Made by a program: the position numbers and the translations under genes
The notes under the pieces: model-generated
What the model was told of the DNA's origin: nothing
Databases searched by the model: none
What the model saw: the letters and a program-made list of their open reading frames with translations, nothing else
NCBI GenBank assembly: GCA_022606425.2
Contig: JAHDVF020000240.1
Coordinates: forward strand, 372,001-436,000
Source: Lepidostoma basale
Taxonomy: Eukaryota > Arthropoda > Insecta > Trichoptera > Lepidostomatidae
Direction: 5' to 3'
DNA length: 64,000 bases
Part shown: positions 11,099 to 21,579 of the stretch, piece by piece
Numbering within the stretch: position 1 is the stretch's first letter
Layout of the letters: every line of letters starts with the position of its first letter

Positions 11099-11401
11099 AG
11101 AAGAAAAAACATTTACATACGGAATATGATAACTTTTCAGGCATCACTCGTGTTCGGCTCATAGATTTTGAAGAAAAATCATCCGAGCGGGACCAGTTTA
11201 CGCTAGCAACATGTGAATATTCCTACCGCAGCTACAGCCAGTGTAACCTCCGCTCGGTTCAAGGATTTGTTGTCACCGTACCGAGTCTAAGCCCGTACCG
11301 CGGAAACGTTACTGCCCGTAAAGACGCAATTTTTGATGCTTTGTTTCAACACTTCGCTGTCGCTGAGCGTGTACCTCTATTATACGGTACACAAACATAA
11401 C
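11099..11401 (+). other. Open frame with splice-like edges (candidate exon)
   Basis: About 100 codons are open from a stop at 11098 to TAA at ~11399, with no ATG start. A TTTTCAG acceptor-like site sits near 11141 and CAGGTAAG follows the stop near 11402. Base composition is GC-richer than its flanks. The encoded stretch (RLIDFEEKSSERDQFTLATC...) is not recognised. It may be a host exon, an unannotated repeat or chance. Confidence 0.25.
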
Positions 11402-11467
11402 AGGTAAGCTACCACAACTGATTCATATTTTATCTTCTTTTTCTTTTTCTTCCTTGTTGTAGACCTA

Positions 11468-11626
11468 TTATTATTTTTATTATTATTTTATTGAATCGCT
11501 CTTTACATCATTACAGCGCGAGCCAAATCGATGTAAAGGGTAAAGCTGTCATATTGATTCTCGTGACATGTGATAGGTAGCTATTCTATCGCCATTCAAT
11601 TGTCACGTGAATTCTGCACCAGATCA
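11468..11626 (-). mobile_element. SINE, B-tail type, head missing
   Basis: Carries the B tail (GATTCAATAAAATAATAATA, with AAATCGATGTAAAGGGTA on the plus strand) and the SINE body to CTGGTGCAGAATTC. It is cut before the tRNA head, where a LINE fragment begins. Confidence 0.8.
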
Positions 11627-11970
11627 GACCTATATGGTCTGTTCTCCAGAGTGTTGTTTCTCTTGTGGGGTACTTCCACAAGGACGAATCCCATGAGGCT
11701 GAATTTGCAATGCAATATAGGAGAGTCTGATGTTGTCCATTCTTTGAACATGACCTTACCTGTTCCTTTTTAGCTGTCTGCTCCTTCTTATAAAATCTTC
11801 AACCTCACATATCTCTCTTATTCTGGTGTTCCTCACGCGATCTCTCAGTGTCTTGCCTGCTATCGTCCTCAGTGTCTTCATTTCGGAAGTCCTCAAAACT
11901 TGTTTGTTCCTTACTGCGTCTGCCCTTGCTTCAATCCCATATGTTATTAATGGTCTTACGCATGCTTTTT
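11627..11970 (-). mobile_element. GAA-tail LINE C-terminal fragment
   Basis: The minus strand reads TYGIEARADAVRNKQVLRTS, EMKTLRTIAGKTLRDRVRNT, REICEVEDFI and RMDNIRLSYIAL, to the GEQTI end. Same family as 19630-19807, 44355-44660 and 60859-61152. The (GAA)n tail is absent at its junction with the SINE. Confidence 0.8.
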
Positions 11971-12089
11971 AGATTCTCATCTTACTCTTAATGTATTATC
12001 ATTATTATTATTTTTTGTTCAATTACATTCCTCTTACTCTTAATTTTTATCATTATTATCATTTTTTGTTCTGGTATTTTGTTTTAACG

Positions 12090-12327
12090 TATTATCATTA
12101 TTATTATTTTGTTGAATCGCTCTTTTCATTATTACAGCCCGAGCCAAATCGATGTAAAGGGTATAGCTTTCATATTGATTTTCATGGCATGTGTTAGCTA
12201 TCGCCATTTTATTGTAACGTGAATTTTACACCAGACCAAAAACAGTGTGATAATCACTCTGCCATAGATGGAAATCGAACCCGGGACCTTCGGTGTGGCA
12301 ATCGCCAATCAGCCACGAAGGTCGTCC
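12090..12327 (-). mobile_element. SINE, B-tail type, near full length
   Basis: The (AAT)n tail at 12090-12110 is followed leftward-to-right by the B tail, body and tRNA-like head with B box GGTTCGATTTCC at ~12272 and GACGACCTTCGTGGC at the 5' end. Microsatellite-like ATT runs precede it (11985-12090). Confidence 0.85.
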
Positions 12328-12499
12328 ATAAATATGCATGTAAACATGTTAATAAACTGACAAATATGTTTGATTAGATACGTTTTATTATTTTATATAA
12401 AAATGCAGAGATTGATTTAATATTAAACGTCTAAATATTGTCTTTAAATGATATTTTTTTATTCGCAATCTCTATTGAAAAGCATCACATTTTTACAAT

Positions 12500-12545
12500 A
12501 CTTTTTTTGTGTTTCGGACCGTAGACGTACTTCCTCAGTTTATTT
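12500..12545 (-). repeat. Degenerate HHR motif, beta family
   Basis: The minus strand has CTGAGGA, extra A, GUAC...GGUCC-like stem II and GAAAC at 12511-12538. The stem III palindrome and cleavage site are mutated (ACACAAAA). Probably inactive. Confidence 0.5.
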
Positions 12546-12784
12546 TTATTTTATTTTTTAATTAATATTACACTGAAAAACGTCAGAAAATGTATTTTTT
12601 TTAAATTAAGTAAACAATTCTTTGAACTTTCGTTAGTTACATAATTACATACATATCTTTAAAATATTTTCAGTATGAAGGTACGTTTGCAAGCGCACTT
12701 GAATAATTGTAGAGGGTGTCAAGAAGAAACATCATATCTGGATTCCTCTCATTAGTATGGCATTATCTTACTTCCATTTTTTAT

Positions 12785-13250
12785 TTCAGAGGGGTTCTAG
12801 TACCGACTCTTATGTAACTAAAACTTGGAGTAAACAGAACACGGATGAAAATATGACGAATTGCCGTATAAATTAAATTGATAAGAATAATGTGTAGAGG
12901 AACTATGTATTATAGGATAAAGATGATGAATGCGTTCTAAATAAAACTCTGAAAGAATCACTTAGATAGTTCGGACATATGGAACGAACTGGTAAAGTAA
13001 GAATGGTTAAACAAATATATACAAGTAGTTAAATGAAAAAAAGAGGTTGTGGAAAGTCAAGAAAGATATGATAAGACCAAATCAATCAATTAACAAAAGC
13101 TGGCCTTGCTGGAAGTCGGAACCATCGACGAGCGTGCGCGTCACGGTATCTGAATGTAGTATTGTCGCGAGAGTTATATCAGGGTAGAACTAATGGCTAC
13201 TCATCCTTTATGCTTATCCCCGGGAAACGGCGTGATGGTTAGTTATTATA
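12785..13250 (+). mobile_element. GETA LINE, highly diverged
   Basis: Recognisable GVLVPTLM-like start, FGHMERTGKVRMVKQIYTSS, then NRR-AC and the end YPRETA at 13220. Almost every segment is frameshifted. A short (TTAG)-like tail remains. Confidence 0.7.
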
Positions 13251-13429
13251 GTTTTTTTTTTTTTTCATTATTATTTGGCAATCATTTTGCTTTACTCCAT
13301 ACACATGCATGTTGATGCCAGAACTCCATTTCTTTAGTCAATATATTTCTTAATTTTATTTTACCGTAGATAATGAATATAAAAATATATATACTAAAAA
13401 TTCCTTTTATAATATATATTTAGTTGAAT

Positions 13430-13535
13430 TGTACTTGGCTTTATGGCTTCGACCGGTTTCGGCAGCTCGCTGATGACAGGCGATGGCAGAGAGCTGCTGA
13501 AACCGTTCAAAGCCATGAAACCAAATGAAATTAAA
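13430..13535. repeat. Zeta-type inverted HHR-like repeat
   Basis: Minus GGCAGCTCGC/GAAACCGGTC at 13452-13480 and plus GAGAGCTGCTGAAACCGTTC face each other. The palindrome ACCGGT would be stem III. The CTGANGA core is not clear, so the ribozyme call is weak. Confidence 0.45.
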
Positions 13536-13544
13536 GTAAATAAA

Positions 13545-14288
13545 GGGTATCCCAAAATTTAAGCTATATTTGAATTTGCCGCCTTTTGTGCAGTAAATTG
13601 TTGGCAACAACGATAAAAAAAGCAATTTGGTAGCTGACAGTTTAGGTTAAGAAAAATGGAGCGTTAGACGATAGAACAACATGTTTTCATAATTTAACAA
13701 TATCTCCAAAATAATGAAATTTTGGCGGCAACAGTTCGAATGTTTCATACAAAATATGATCGGAATATTGTTTTAACTTCGTCAACTGTGAAGAGATTAA
13801 TTGAAAAATTCAGGGAGACTCGATCAATTGGAGACGCTAAACGCACTGGTCGTCCAAAAACAAGCCGTTCAAATGTCAATATGGTAGAAGTGTATGAGAG
13901 TGTTGCTGAAAATCCGTTTGTCTGTACTCTCTCGTTTCGGTGATCAGGATTGGCCCCCTAGATCATGTGATTTAACGCCATTAGATTTTTTTATATGGTT
14001 ATTTGAAATCAAAGGTCTGTCAACAAGCCCACAACCATCCGTGCATTACAGGAGGAAATTAAACACTGCATCAACGAAGTTCAGCAACATTTATGCAAAA
14101 TGACCATGAAAATTATCGATAAAAGAGTGCGTATGTACCAGCAAAGTCGAGGAGGCCATTTGCCCGATGTGTTATTTCATAAATAATCCTATAATACGTA
14201 ATTTATGATTCAATAAAAAAAAACAATCTAAAGACTAAAAACTGTGTTTTCTATTTAATTTAAATCTTGCTTTAATTTTGGGACAACC
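13545..14288 (+). mobile_element. Mariner-like element, internally deleted
   Basis: Ends are inverted: GGGTATCCCAAAATTTAAG on the left and AGGTTGTCCCAAAATTAAAG (complement) on the right. The N-terminal frame from ATG 13656 reads MER-stop-TIEQHVF, SSTVKRLIEKFRE and RTGRPKTSR. A deletion then joins AENP to the C-terminal motif DWPPRSCDLTPLDFF. The HTH start and DLTPLDF catalytic end identify a Tc1/mariner transposase. Two stops and frameshifts kill it. Confidence 0.8.
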
Positions 14289-14289
14289 T

Positions 14290-15085
14290 ATATATATATT
14301 ATTATAGAAATGAATTTTTAATACTTTTTTTTTTCATTATCGAAATATTTGTATTGACTGTGATGATTTTTAACAATAATCCATTTCATGAATACACAAC
14401 ATCTATTCCAGCACTGATTTCTGATCGAACGACAATTTACGACTGCATAATGATCTGGTACACAAGAGGAAACTCTCGTATCATGTTCAACTCTCAGCTT
14501 AGTATAAAGTCTAGCTTACAAATACTGGATAATTACTTACCTACATAAATGTCTGCAGATAAGTCGCTTTGTTTTCTTTGTTCTCTGTGTGTGTTCACGT
14601 CAATGTGATTTATATATGCGGTATACAATATGCTTAATATCAGGCCTCACAGCATCAGAGGTGGTTCGTTTGGATTTTAATAATACATCGCAGCTTAAAA
14701 CAAAATCGAGTTGCTGAAGCCATTGAGATAATTATTTCTACAAGAATCTGAAGGGATGCATAAACCTGATTCTGCCTTTATGATACTTTTTCGAATCGCA
14801 ATTGAAAATACCACAATAATCCCTAACTGCGTGGAATGTCTGTATTCTTGAGTTGATAGTTTCGTGTTAAATTTTTATTCAGTTTTTTTTATAAAACTAC
14901 CAATAGTTACGCTCTAAGCAAACCTTTACCACTCTGATGAAGCTCTTCTTGGAGTCTTCTAAATATTCTAAAATAAAGTGTTAGTTGCTTTACAAGAGTA
15001 GTTAAGAATAAAGGTTAACCTCACGCGTTTTCAAAAACATATCGCTTAAAATAATCAATAAATCCATCCAAATTACAAAGGTACG
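14290..15085. other. No recognisable feature
   Basis: A 64-residue plus frame (14354-14548) has no recognised domain. No repeat match seen. Confidence 0.35.
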
Positions 15086-15087
15086 TA

Positions 15088-15510
15088 GTGAAAAGCTTTG
15101 CGGTTGCCACTTATGGCCTTAAAACTGTCACATTGTCCAAACAAAGTGCCGAGAAACTACGAGTGACCCAAAGAGCCATGGAAAAAGCCATGTTAGGAAA
15201 AAACCTTAGAGACAGAGTCAGAAACGATACGTTGATAGAAAAAACAAAGGTCACTGACATCATCCACCATGCAGCCGCTTTAAAATGGCAATGGGCTGAT
15301 CACGTAGTAGTTCGGACGAAAAATTGACAAAAAGACTGCTGACGTAGAGACCATCAAATAGCTAAGAGAAGCGCAGGGCGACTGTAACAACAGTGACTCG
15401 AATCGATACGTTGACGTAATCTGAATCCAGTCTGCACAATATAGAGTGATGGTAGAAGAGCCCGTTGTTCAGGTGTGGGCGGGAATAGGCTGAAGAAGAA
15501 TAAAAAGTAA
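15088..15510 (+). mobile_element. LINE C-terminal fragment (EAYVQQW group)
   Basis: TYGLKTVTLSKQSAEKLRVT, QRAMEKAMLG, LRDRVRNDTL, VTDIIHHAA and LKWQWADHV follow in order. The rest is frameshifted. This is the region after the RT domain of a LINE. Confidence 0.75.
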
Positions 15511-15534
15511 TACAAAGAACTTTACATGAATTAT

Positions 15535-16180
15535 ATCATTAAAACAATATTTAGATCGTCATGAGCTTCAACGTAACAGGGTTGTGTAATGTCCCCGTGG
15601 TTGTTTAATATATACATGGACAAGTGTATGAAAGAATTAGATGGCATAAACGCTGGTGCAAAAATGAACGACATGTCCATCAGGTGTTTGCTATATGCAG
15701 ACGACGCTGTTTTAATCGCTGACAGCATGGACGAACTATAAGTCCTAGTGTCAAGAATGTATGGTACAAAGTATGCAATAAGTATGACCTTGTGATGAAC
15801 GTGTCAAAGTCTAAAGTTATGGTATTTGAAAAGGAAGAATGTATGACGGATTGTGACATAAGTGCGAACGGTGTGAAATTAGAGCAAGTTACAGAATTTG
15901 TTTATCTGGGAAGCATGTTTACAAGATATGGAAGAATTAACTTAAACTCATTACCACAAGTAGTCGAGGAAGGCCAAGGAAGACATGGCATGACCAAATT
16001 TATCAATTACTCAAAGGCGGCCATGTTCGAAGTAGGAACAATCGACGAGCGTGCATGTCACGATGTATGAATGTAGAAGAGGCGCGAGAATTATGCCAGG
16101 ATAGAACAATGTGGTTATTCATCCTCTCTGCTTACCCCTCCGGGGAAACGGCGTGGTGGTTAGTAATTTAGTTAGTTAGA
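15535..16180 (+). mobile_element. GETA LINE with RT palm, internally deleted
   Basis: The only GETA copy that keeps the reverse-transcriptase palm: MSPWLFNIYMDKCMKELDG, then LLYADDAVLIADSMD with the catalytic YADD at 15694-15705, KSKVMVFEKEE and VYLGSMFT. After GSMFTRYG the frame jumps to the DQI(Y)QLLKGGHVRS region, so about 150 residues are deleted. It ends SAYPSGETAWW with a short TTAG-like tail. Stops occur near 15560 and 15740. Confidence 0.85.
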
Positions 16181-16184
16181 GCTT

Positions 16185-16625
16185 CAACGTTTTTCACCAA
16201 ATGACTACGGCAGCCACTGGCATTCTATACAACGTGTACGGAGCATGTGGAAGGCAACATTTGATTTGAAATCTTACTCATCATTATAGAATCCAAGGCC
16301 GATAACCAAATCGCTGAACGTATTGCCATAAAACAATGAACCCGGCCGCTGTGCGAACGATGGAGTGTGAATGTTGGTGCACACACAGATTTAATTATGA
16401 ATCAATTAAAAGAGTCACATAGGAATAAAATGGGTTTCTGCCATACACACGTAAGTACAGTTAATCAGCTGGACGCTTTTTAAACTACTTGATTCTGAGA
16501 ACACAAGATTCTTTATTCACGGTGCATATATGTATTTACTCACTGTATCCATCATTACTCTACTTGTAATTTTTTTTTATAAAAGCCCTTGTGGCGTTTA
16601 TGTCAAATAAATAAATAAATTATTA
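16185..16625. other. No recognisable feature
   Basis: Moderate GC and no frame over 60 residues on either strand worth naming. No repeat match seen. Confidence 0.35.
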
Positions 16626-16631
16626 TTGATC

Positions 16632-17335
16632 TTAACTAACTAACTAACTAACCATCACGCCGTCTCCCGAAAGGGTAGGCAGAAAGAATGGACTGTCACA
16701 CTTTAACCGATGCGGCACTCCATCCTTCTCTTTTCGCCCCGCGGGAGACGCGGTGTGATGGGTTGCGAACCCTATCGCCACCAATAGGCATCTCCCGAGC
16801 ACACTTCGATCTTCCAACATCCACAAAATAAATCTAAAACAAATAATATAAAATACAATGATATAAAATAAAATAACAAAATAAAAATAATTTAATACAA
16901 AATGTTATTTTTAGATGGGGCATATTTGTCTATTTAATTTATGTTCCACGAATCCACAGTTTTTTTTTAATTTAGCACATAATGTAATAACACATAATGT
17001 ATTTCCGATGTTGCACATGTTGACATGGACGATCCAGACTTTTGTGTTTCTTTAATTTATGTTACACGTATCCACCGTTTTTTAAATTAGCTGTTATATG
17101 ATTTAATTAATGTTCCACGTATCCACTTTTTTTATTTGGCAGTAATTGGGCACTTAAAACCAACTAACACCAGCAAGAACTTTAAAAGAATATTGAAGAA
17201 ATTATTCAAATTGTCATTGGAACAAATGAAAAATTAATTTTTACACCTGTCAAAATTTTTTATATAAACGAAAAAAAAAAAAAAACTTGTATAATTTTGA
17301 CATCAAAACAGTACAAACGTATTACGTCTCACAAT
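16632..17335 (-). mobile_element. SG element, near full length
   Basis: On the minus strand the 3' end is the GETA-type tail (TTCTTTCTGCCTACCCTTTC, then (TTAG)n). Upstream lies a private body with the CGCGTCTCCCGCGGGG and GGTTCGCAACCC motifs, a long AT stretch and three copies of GTTCCACGTATCCAC. It has no coding capacity. It probably uses the GETA LINE machinery through the shared 3' end. Confidence 0.8.
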
Positions 17336-17356
17336 TAACTATTATACTCGTAAAGT

Positions 17357-18030
17357 GCGGCAACAATCAAATTGACCAAAACAATTCACTTATACTATAT
17401 TGATCTTAACTAACTAATTGCCAGATGCTGCTTTAGAAGACAAAACATTTGACTCATGATCTAAGTTATGGGTTACTAACTAACTAACTAACTAACCATC
17501 ACGCCATTTCCCCGGAGGGGTAGGCAGAGAGGATGGATCGCCACAATGGCCTGTCCTGGCATACCTCTCGGCCTTCCTCTACATTCATACATCGTACCAT
17601 GCACGCACTTCGATTATTCCGACTTTGAATGTGACTGCCTTTTAGTAATTGATTAATTTGGTCATGCCATGTTTTCCTCGTTCGTCCTCGGCTTCTTTTC
17701 CCACTCACGCTGCTTGTGTACAACTTTTTAACCATTCTACTCTCATCTATTCGTTCCATATGTCCAAACCGTCTCAGGGATCCTATTTTAATTTTATTCA
17801 TGATGCAGTCGTCTGCCTTACATTTCTTTCTTATTTCATCGTTCGGTATTCTATCATATAACGTTTTCCCGCACATTCTTCTTAGTGATCTCATTTCGGC
17901 AACAATCAAATTGACCAAAACAATTCACTTATACTATATTGATCTTAACTAACTAATTGCCAGATGCTGCTTTAGAAGACAAAACATTTGACTCAAGATC
18001 TAAGTTATGGGTTACTAACTAACTAACTAA
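17357..18030. repeat. Direct duplication, offset 539 bp
   Basis: From CAACAATCAAATTGACC (17361 and 17900) through the (CTAA)n run and the following GETA copy, the two blocks are almost identical. This indicates a local tandem duplication that includes flanking DNA, not two independent insertions. Confidence 0.85.
17470..17897 (-). mobile_element. GETA LINE, duplicated copy 1
   Basis: An open 139-residue minus frame runs from AEMRSLRRMCGKTLYDRIPN through KKLYTSSVSGKRSRGRTRKT to YPSGEMA. It belongs to a subfamily with the KLYTSS signature and a GETA-to-GEMA change. Confidence 0.85.
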
Positions 18031-18550
18031 CTAACCATCACGCCATTTCCCCGGAGGGGTAGGCTGAGAAGATGGATCGCCACAATGGCCTGTCCTGGCA
18101 TACCTCTCGGGCATCCTCTACATTCATACATCGTACCATGCACGCACGTCGATTATTCCGACTTCGAATGTGGCCGCCTTTTAGTAATTGATTAATTTGG
18201 TCACGCCATGTTTTTCTCGGTCGTCCTCGGCTTCTTTTCCCACTCGCGCTGCTTGTGTACAACTTTTTAACCATTCTTCTCTCATCCATTCGTTCCATAT
18301 GTCCAAACCGTCTCAAAACTTACATTTCTTTCTTATTTCATCGTTCGGTATTCTATCATACAACGTTTTCCCGCACATTCTTCTTAGTTATCTTATTTCT
18401 ACGGCGTTTATCCTGCTTTCATCCTTCTTTTGCCAGCTCCAAGCTTCACTTCCATACATGAGGGTTGGCACTAGAACTCCATTGTGTACTGCCATCTTTG
18501 CTTCTGTGGATATATTTCTATTTGCAGTAATGACTTTGAGTGGGGTTATG
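18013..18550 (-). mobile_element. GETA LINE, duplicated copy 2
   Basis: Same KLYTSSASGKRSRGRPRKT subfamily. It extends further upstream into YGSEAWSWQKKDESRINAVE. It has a ~45-bp deletion after FGHMER that is shared with 25236-25683. Confidence 0.85.
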
Positions 18551-18634
18551 GGTTTATTCACAATAATAATGAGCTTTAATTTCTACTTCTATTAAAGATT
18601 TTATAAAAAAAAAATTTTGAATGCTGGTGTTTTT

Positions 18635-19175
18635 CTTCTTCTTCTTTCGGTGCCTTGTCTAGTCCCCCCAACGTTAGTGATCACTACAACAAAGGCATCT
18701 CTATCCTGCGCCACTTGGAACAGGTTCTGAACTCTTGTTATTCCTGTCTACTTTTTGATGTTCTGCAGCCAGGACAGCTACCTTTTACCAACTTCCCGAC
18801 GTCTCTCCACTTTATCCATTAATATCAGTCGAAGGTGGTGGTATTTTTCTCCCCTTAGCACATGACTCAAAAATGAGACCTTTTTATTTTCACACTTGAC
18901 AACAGCTCTCTATTGGCTCTGGCTCTCTGCATTACTAACCCTATCGATCCATGGTATACGGAGCATTCTGCGGTATATCCACATCTCAAACGCTTCCAAC
19001 CGGTTCATGACATTCACTTTCAGAGTCCAAGTTTCGCAGCCATGTAATAGAACAGACCATATATAACATTTAGTCATTCTTTGTCGGAGTTTCAAGTTAA
19101 GATTATCGTTGCAAAACAATGTTCTTATTTTATCAAATGCAGCTCGTGCAACTTTTAATTCTGCATTTTATTTCA
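18635..19175 (-). mobile_element. LINE C-terminal fragment (CETWTLK group)
   Basis: The minus strand reads LRQRMTKCYIWSVLLHGCET, WTLKVNVMNRLEAFEMWIYR and RMLRIPWIDRVSNAE. It runs to a (GAA)n tail at 18638-18645. This is a classic LINE post-RT segment. It is broken past VSNAES. Confidence 0.8.
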
Positions 19176-19270
19176 ATGTCCGGGTGTATTTCTTACTAAA
19201 AATAAAAAATAATATATATTCACCCATATATAATTTAATTCTATTTTGGTGAAAATTCATTTAGGGATAA

Positions 19271-20119
19271 GGGGCAGTCAGAGGTATGAAAAAAAAAGTA
19301 TTTTAAATACATATTTTTTTGTCAGTAATTTAATTTATTTTATAAAACCAACAAGATGAAATTATTATATTATGTTTTAACTTGATTTGACCTAAATTCG
19401 AAAAAATATATAAATTATATATGAAGTAATCGCCATATCTGTTGGACCCTGTTCCATAATGCGGTGACCATTATAACTTCTTACAGGTTCATCTTAAATC
19501 ATTCAAATAAAAATATGTTCTTTTAATATTTAATCTAGAGCTTGACTGAAGATTTTTTTCTTTGAAAATAAACGAAATGCCGGCCTCTGATAATTTACTT
19601 ACGGATTTTAGTTAATTGTTGTTTATAAGGATGGATCACACCAGAATCCCACACGCTGTGGCGCATCAGATTTCTGCCGGCTGCCGTCCCCCCAGAAGAC
19701 TGCTGAAGAGATGGAAAGACAGTTGGGAGTCAACCTCTCAAGAGAGGCCAGCCTAATTTCAAGAACAGACCAAATGTCTATAATAAAGAGAAGAAGAAGA
19801 AGAAGAAGTTGTTTATAAGAAATAGAAGTTTTAAAAAAAAATCCTTCGATCAGGCACTTGATTAATTATTAAAAAAAAATATATTTGAATGATTTAAGAT
19901 GAACCTGTAAGAAGTTATAATGGTCATCGCATTATGGAACAGGGTCCAACAGATATGGCGATAACTTCATATATAATTTATATATTTTTTCAAATTTAGG
20001 TCAAATCAAGTTAAAACATAATATAATAATTACATCTTGTTGGTTTTATAAAATAAATTAAATTACTGACAAAAAAATATGTATTTAAAATACTTTTTTT
20101 TCATACCTCTGACTGCCCC
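19271..20119. mobile_element. Long-TIR DNA element (foldback/Harbinger-like)
   Basis: Ends GGGGCAGTCAGAGGTATG and its exact complement, inside arms of ~290 bp (19271-19562 and 19830-20119) that pair with few mismatches. The 3-bp TAA flanks at 19268-19270 and 20120-20122 match the target preference of PIF/Harbinger elements. No transposase is present. A LINE sits in the loop. Confidence 0.8.
19630..19807 (+). mobile_element. GAA-tail LINE, truncated, exact target duplication
   Basis: Flanked by a perfect 12-bp repeat GTTGTTTATAAG (19618-19629 and 19808-19819). The 178-bp insert reads RMDHTRIPHAV, LLKRWKDSWESTSQE to a (GAA)n tail. It interrupts the central spacer of the long-TIR element. Confidence 0.9.
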
Positions 20120-20307
20120 TAACCCTTGATGTCATATAATCAAGCCCCACTTTCATCGCTCTGTCTCGTTTCATATTTTCATTTACACTGTTTTCATATC
20201 TCTTTTTCCCACACCCATATTTTAAAATACCCAAAATATCCCATTTGTAAAAACTACGTTAATGAAATGCAATTTTCTGCCCGATATTCAAGAGTGATTT
20301 TGCACAA

Positions 20308-20757
20308 GTGATTTACTAACTAACTAACTAACCATCCGAAGGGGTAGGCAGAAATAATGTACTGCCACAATTTTCTTTCCTGATATATTTCTCTCGATTC
20401 TTCAACATTCGTACATCGTGTCATGCACGCGCGTCGATTTCTCTGACTCCTCACGTGGCCGACATTCAATATTTGATTAATTTGATCGTGCCACGTTTTC
20501 CTCGGTCTTCTAGTTCTATTTACATCGTGAACATATAATTTCTTTACCATTCTTTCTTCATTCATTCTTTCCATGTGTCCAAACCATCTGAATGATCCTT
20601 TCATTATTTTGTTCATGACACCATCATTCGCACCGCATTCACTTCTTATATTTTCATTCGACACTATCATACACAGAGTATGCACACATTCGTCTAAGAG
20701 ATCTCATTTTTATTGCATTTATTCTATTTTCATCCTTCTTTTGCCAGTTCCATATAT
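20308..20757 (-). mobile_element. GETA LINE 3' fragment
   Basis: A largely open minus frame reads VSNENIRSECGANDGVMNKI, WFGHMERMNEERMVKKLYV, RPRKTWHDQINQILNVGHVR and then a deleted tail (AYPFG, GETA lost). The (CTAA)n run is at 20308-20332. Confidence 0.85.
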
Positions 20758-20759
20758 TT

Positions 20760-21300
20760 ACTATATTCCAGTTTACCACATATTATGAAACTCCTCAATT
20801 TGCTTTCAAATAAAAATTTCCACCTTAGATTTTTGCTCCTTAGATAACTAGTATAGTTGACTCAAAAGATGATGGCAGAGAACTTTAAACCTAACGACGT
20901 TCACAAAATAAAATAAAATAATCTTATTTTTCGTTCAAACGTTATGTTCTTGTTTTAATTACAATTCCTTCCTCCTAGTGGTACAATCTCCCATTAAAAA
21001 ATATTATCGGTACTTATCTTTATTATATCATATCCTGCTATTTCGCTCAAAGTGCAGAAATAAACGTTTCCTGCCAAACAGATAATATTCAAGCTAGCTA
21101 CTTAAGAAAATGCTAAGGATTTTAAATACACTACCAAATATCATTGTTTCAGATTTGCATAACACGTACTTTAATTTGGTTGGAAGTTTGACTATTTTGT
21201 AAAAAAAAATCGAATACAGATATAAAAAAAACTTAGTTTATAATACTAGTTAACATTCTAGTTACGATTATCGTAAAATATATTTAAATTGTGATTTTTT
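20760..21300. other. AT-rich, no recognisable feature
   Basis: Nothing on either strand that I can support. Confidence 0.4.
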
Positions 21301-21306
21301 TATTTT

Positions 21307-21575
21307 TAACTAACTAACTAACTAACTAACCATCACGCCGTCTCCCCGAAAGGGTAGGCAGAAAGAATGGACTGCCACACTTTAATCGATGCGGCACTCC
21401 ATCCTTCTCTTTTCGCCATCGCGAGAACGCGGTGTGATGGGTTCGCAACCCATCACACCGCGTCTCCCGCGAACGAAAAGAGAAGGATGGAGTGCCGCAT
21501 CAGTAAAAGTGTGACAGTCCATTCTTTCTGCCTACCTTTCGGGGAGACGGCGTGATGGTTAGTTAGTTAGTTAAT
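21307..21575. repeat. SG palindrome with tails at both ends
   Basis: Two inverted SG 3' halves meet at the natural palindrome GGGTTCGCAACCC (centre ~21440). (CTAA)n lies at the left end and (TTAG)n at the right. The arms are ~125 bp and differ at several positions, for example GCATCGATT against GCATCAGTA. Confidence 0.85.
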
Positions 21576-21579
21576 TCGT

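Noticed and set aside
13722..13943. Intact transposase gene
   Set aside because: It covers only the HTH part of a mariner-like protein, is followed by a large deletion, and has stops upstream.
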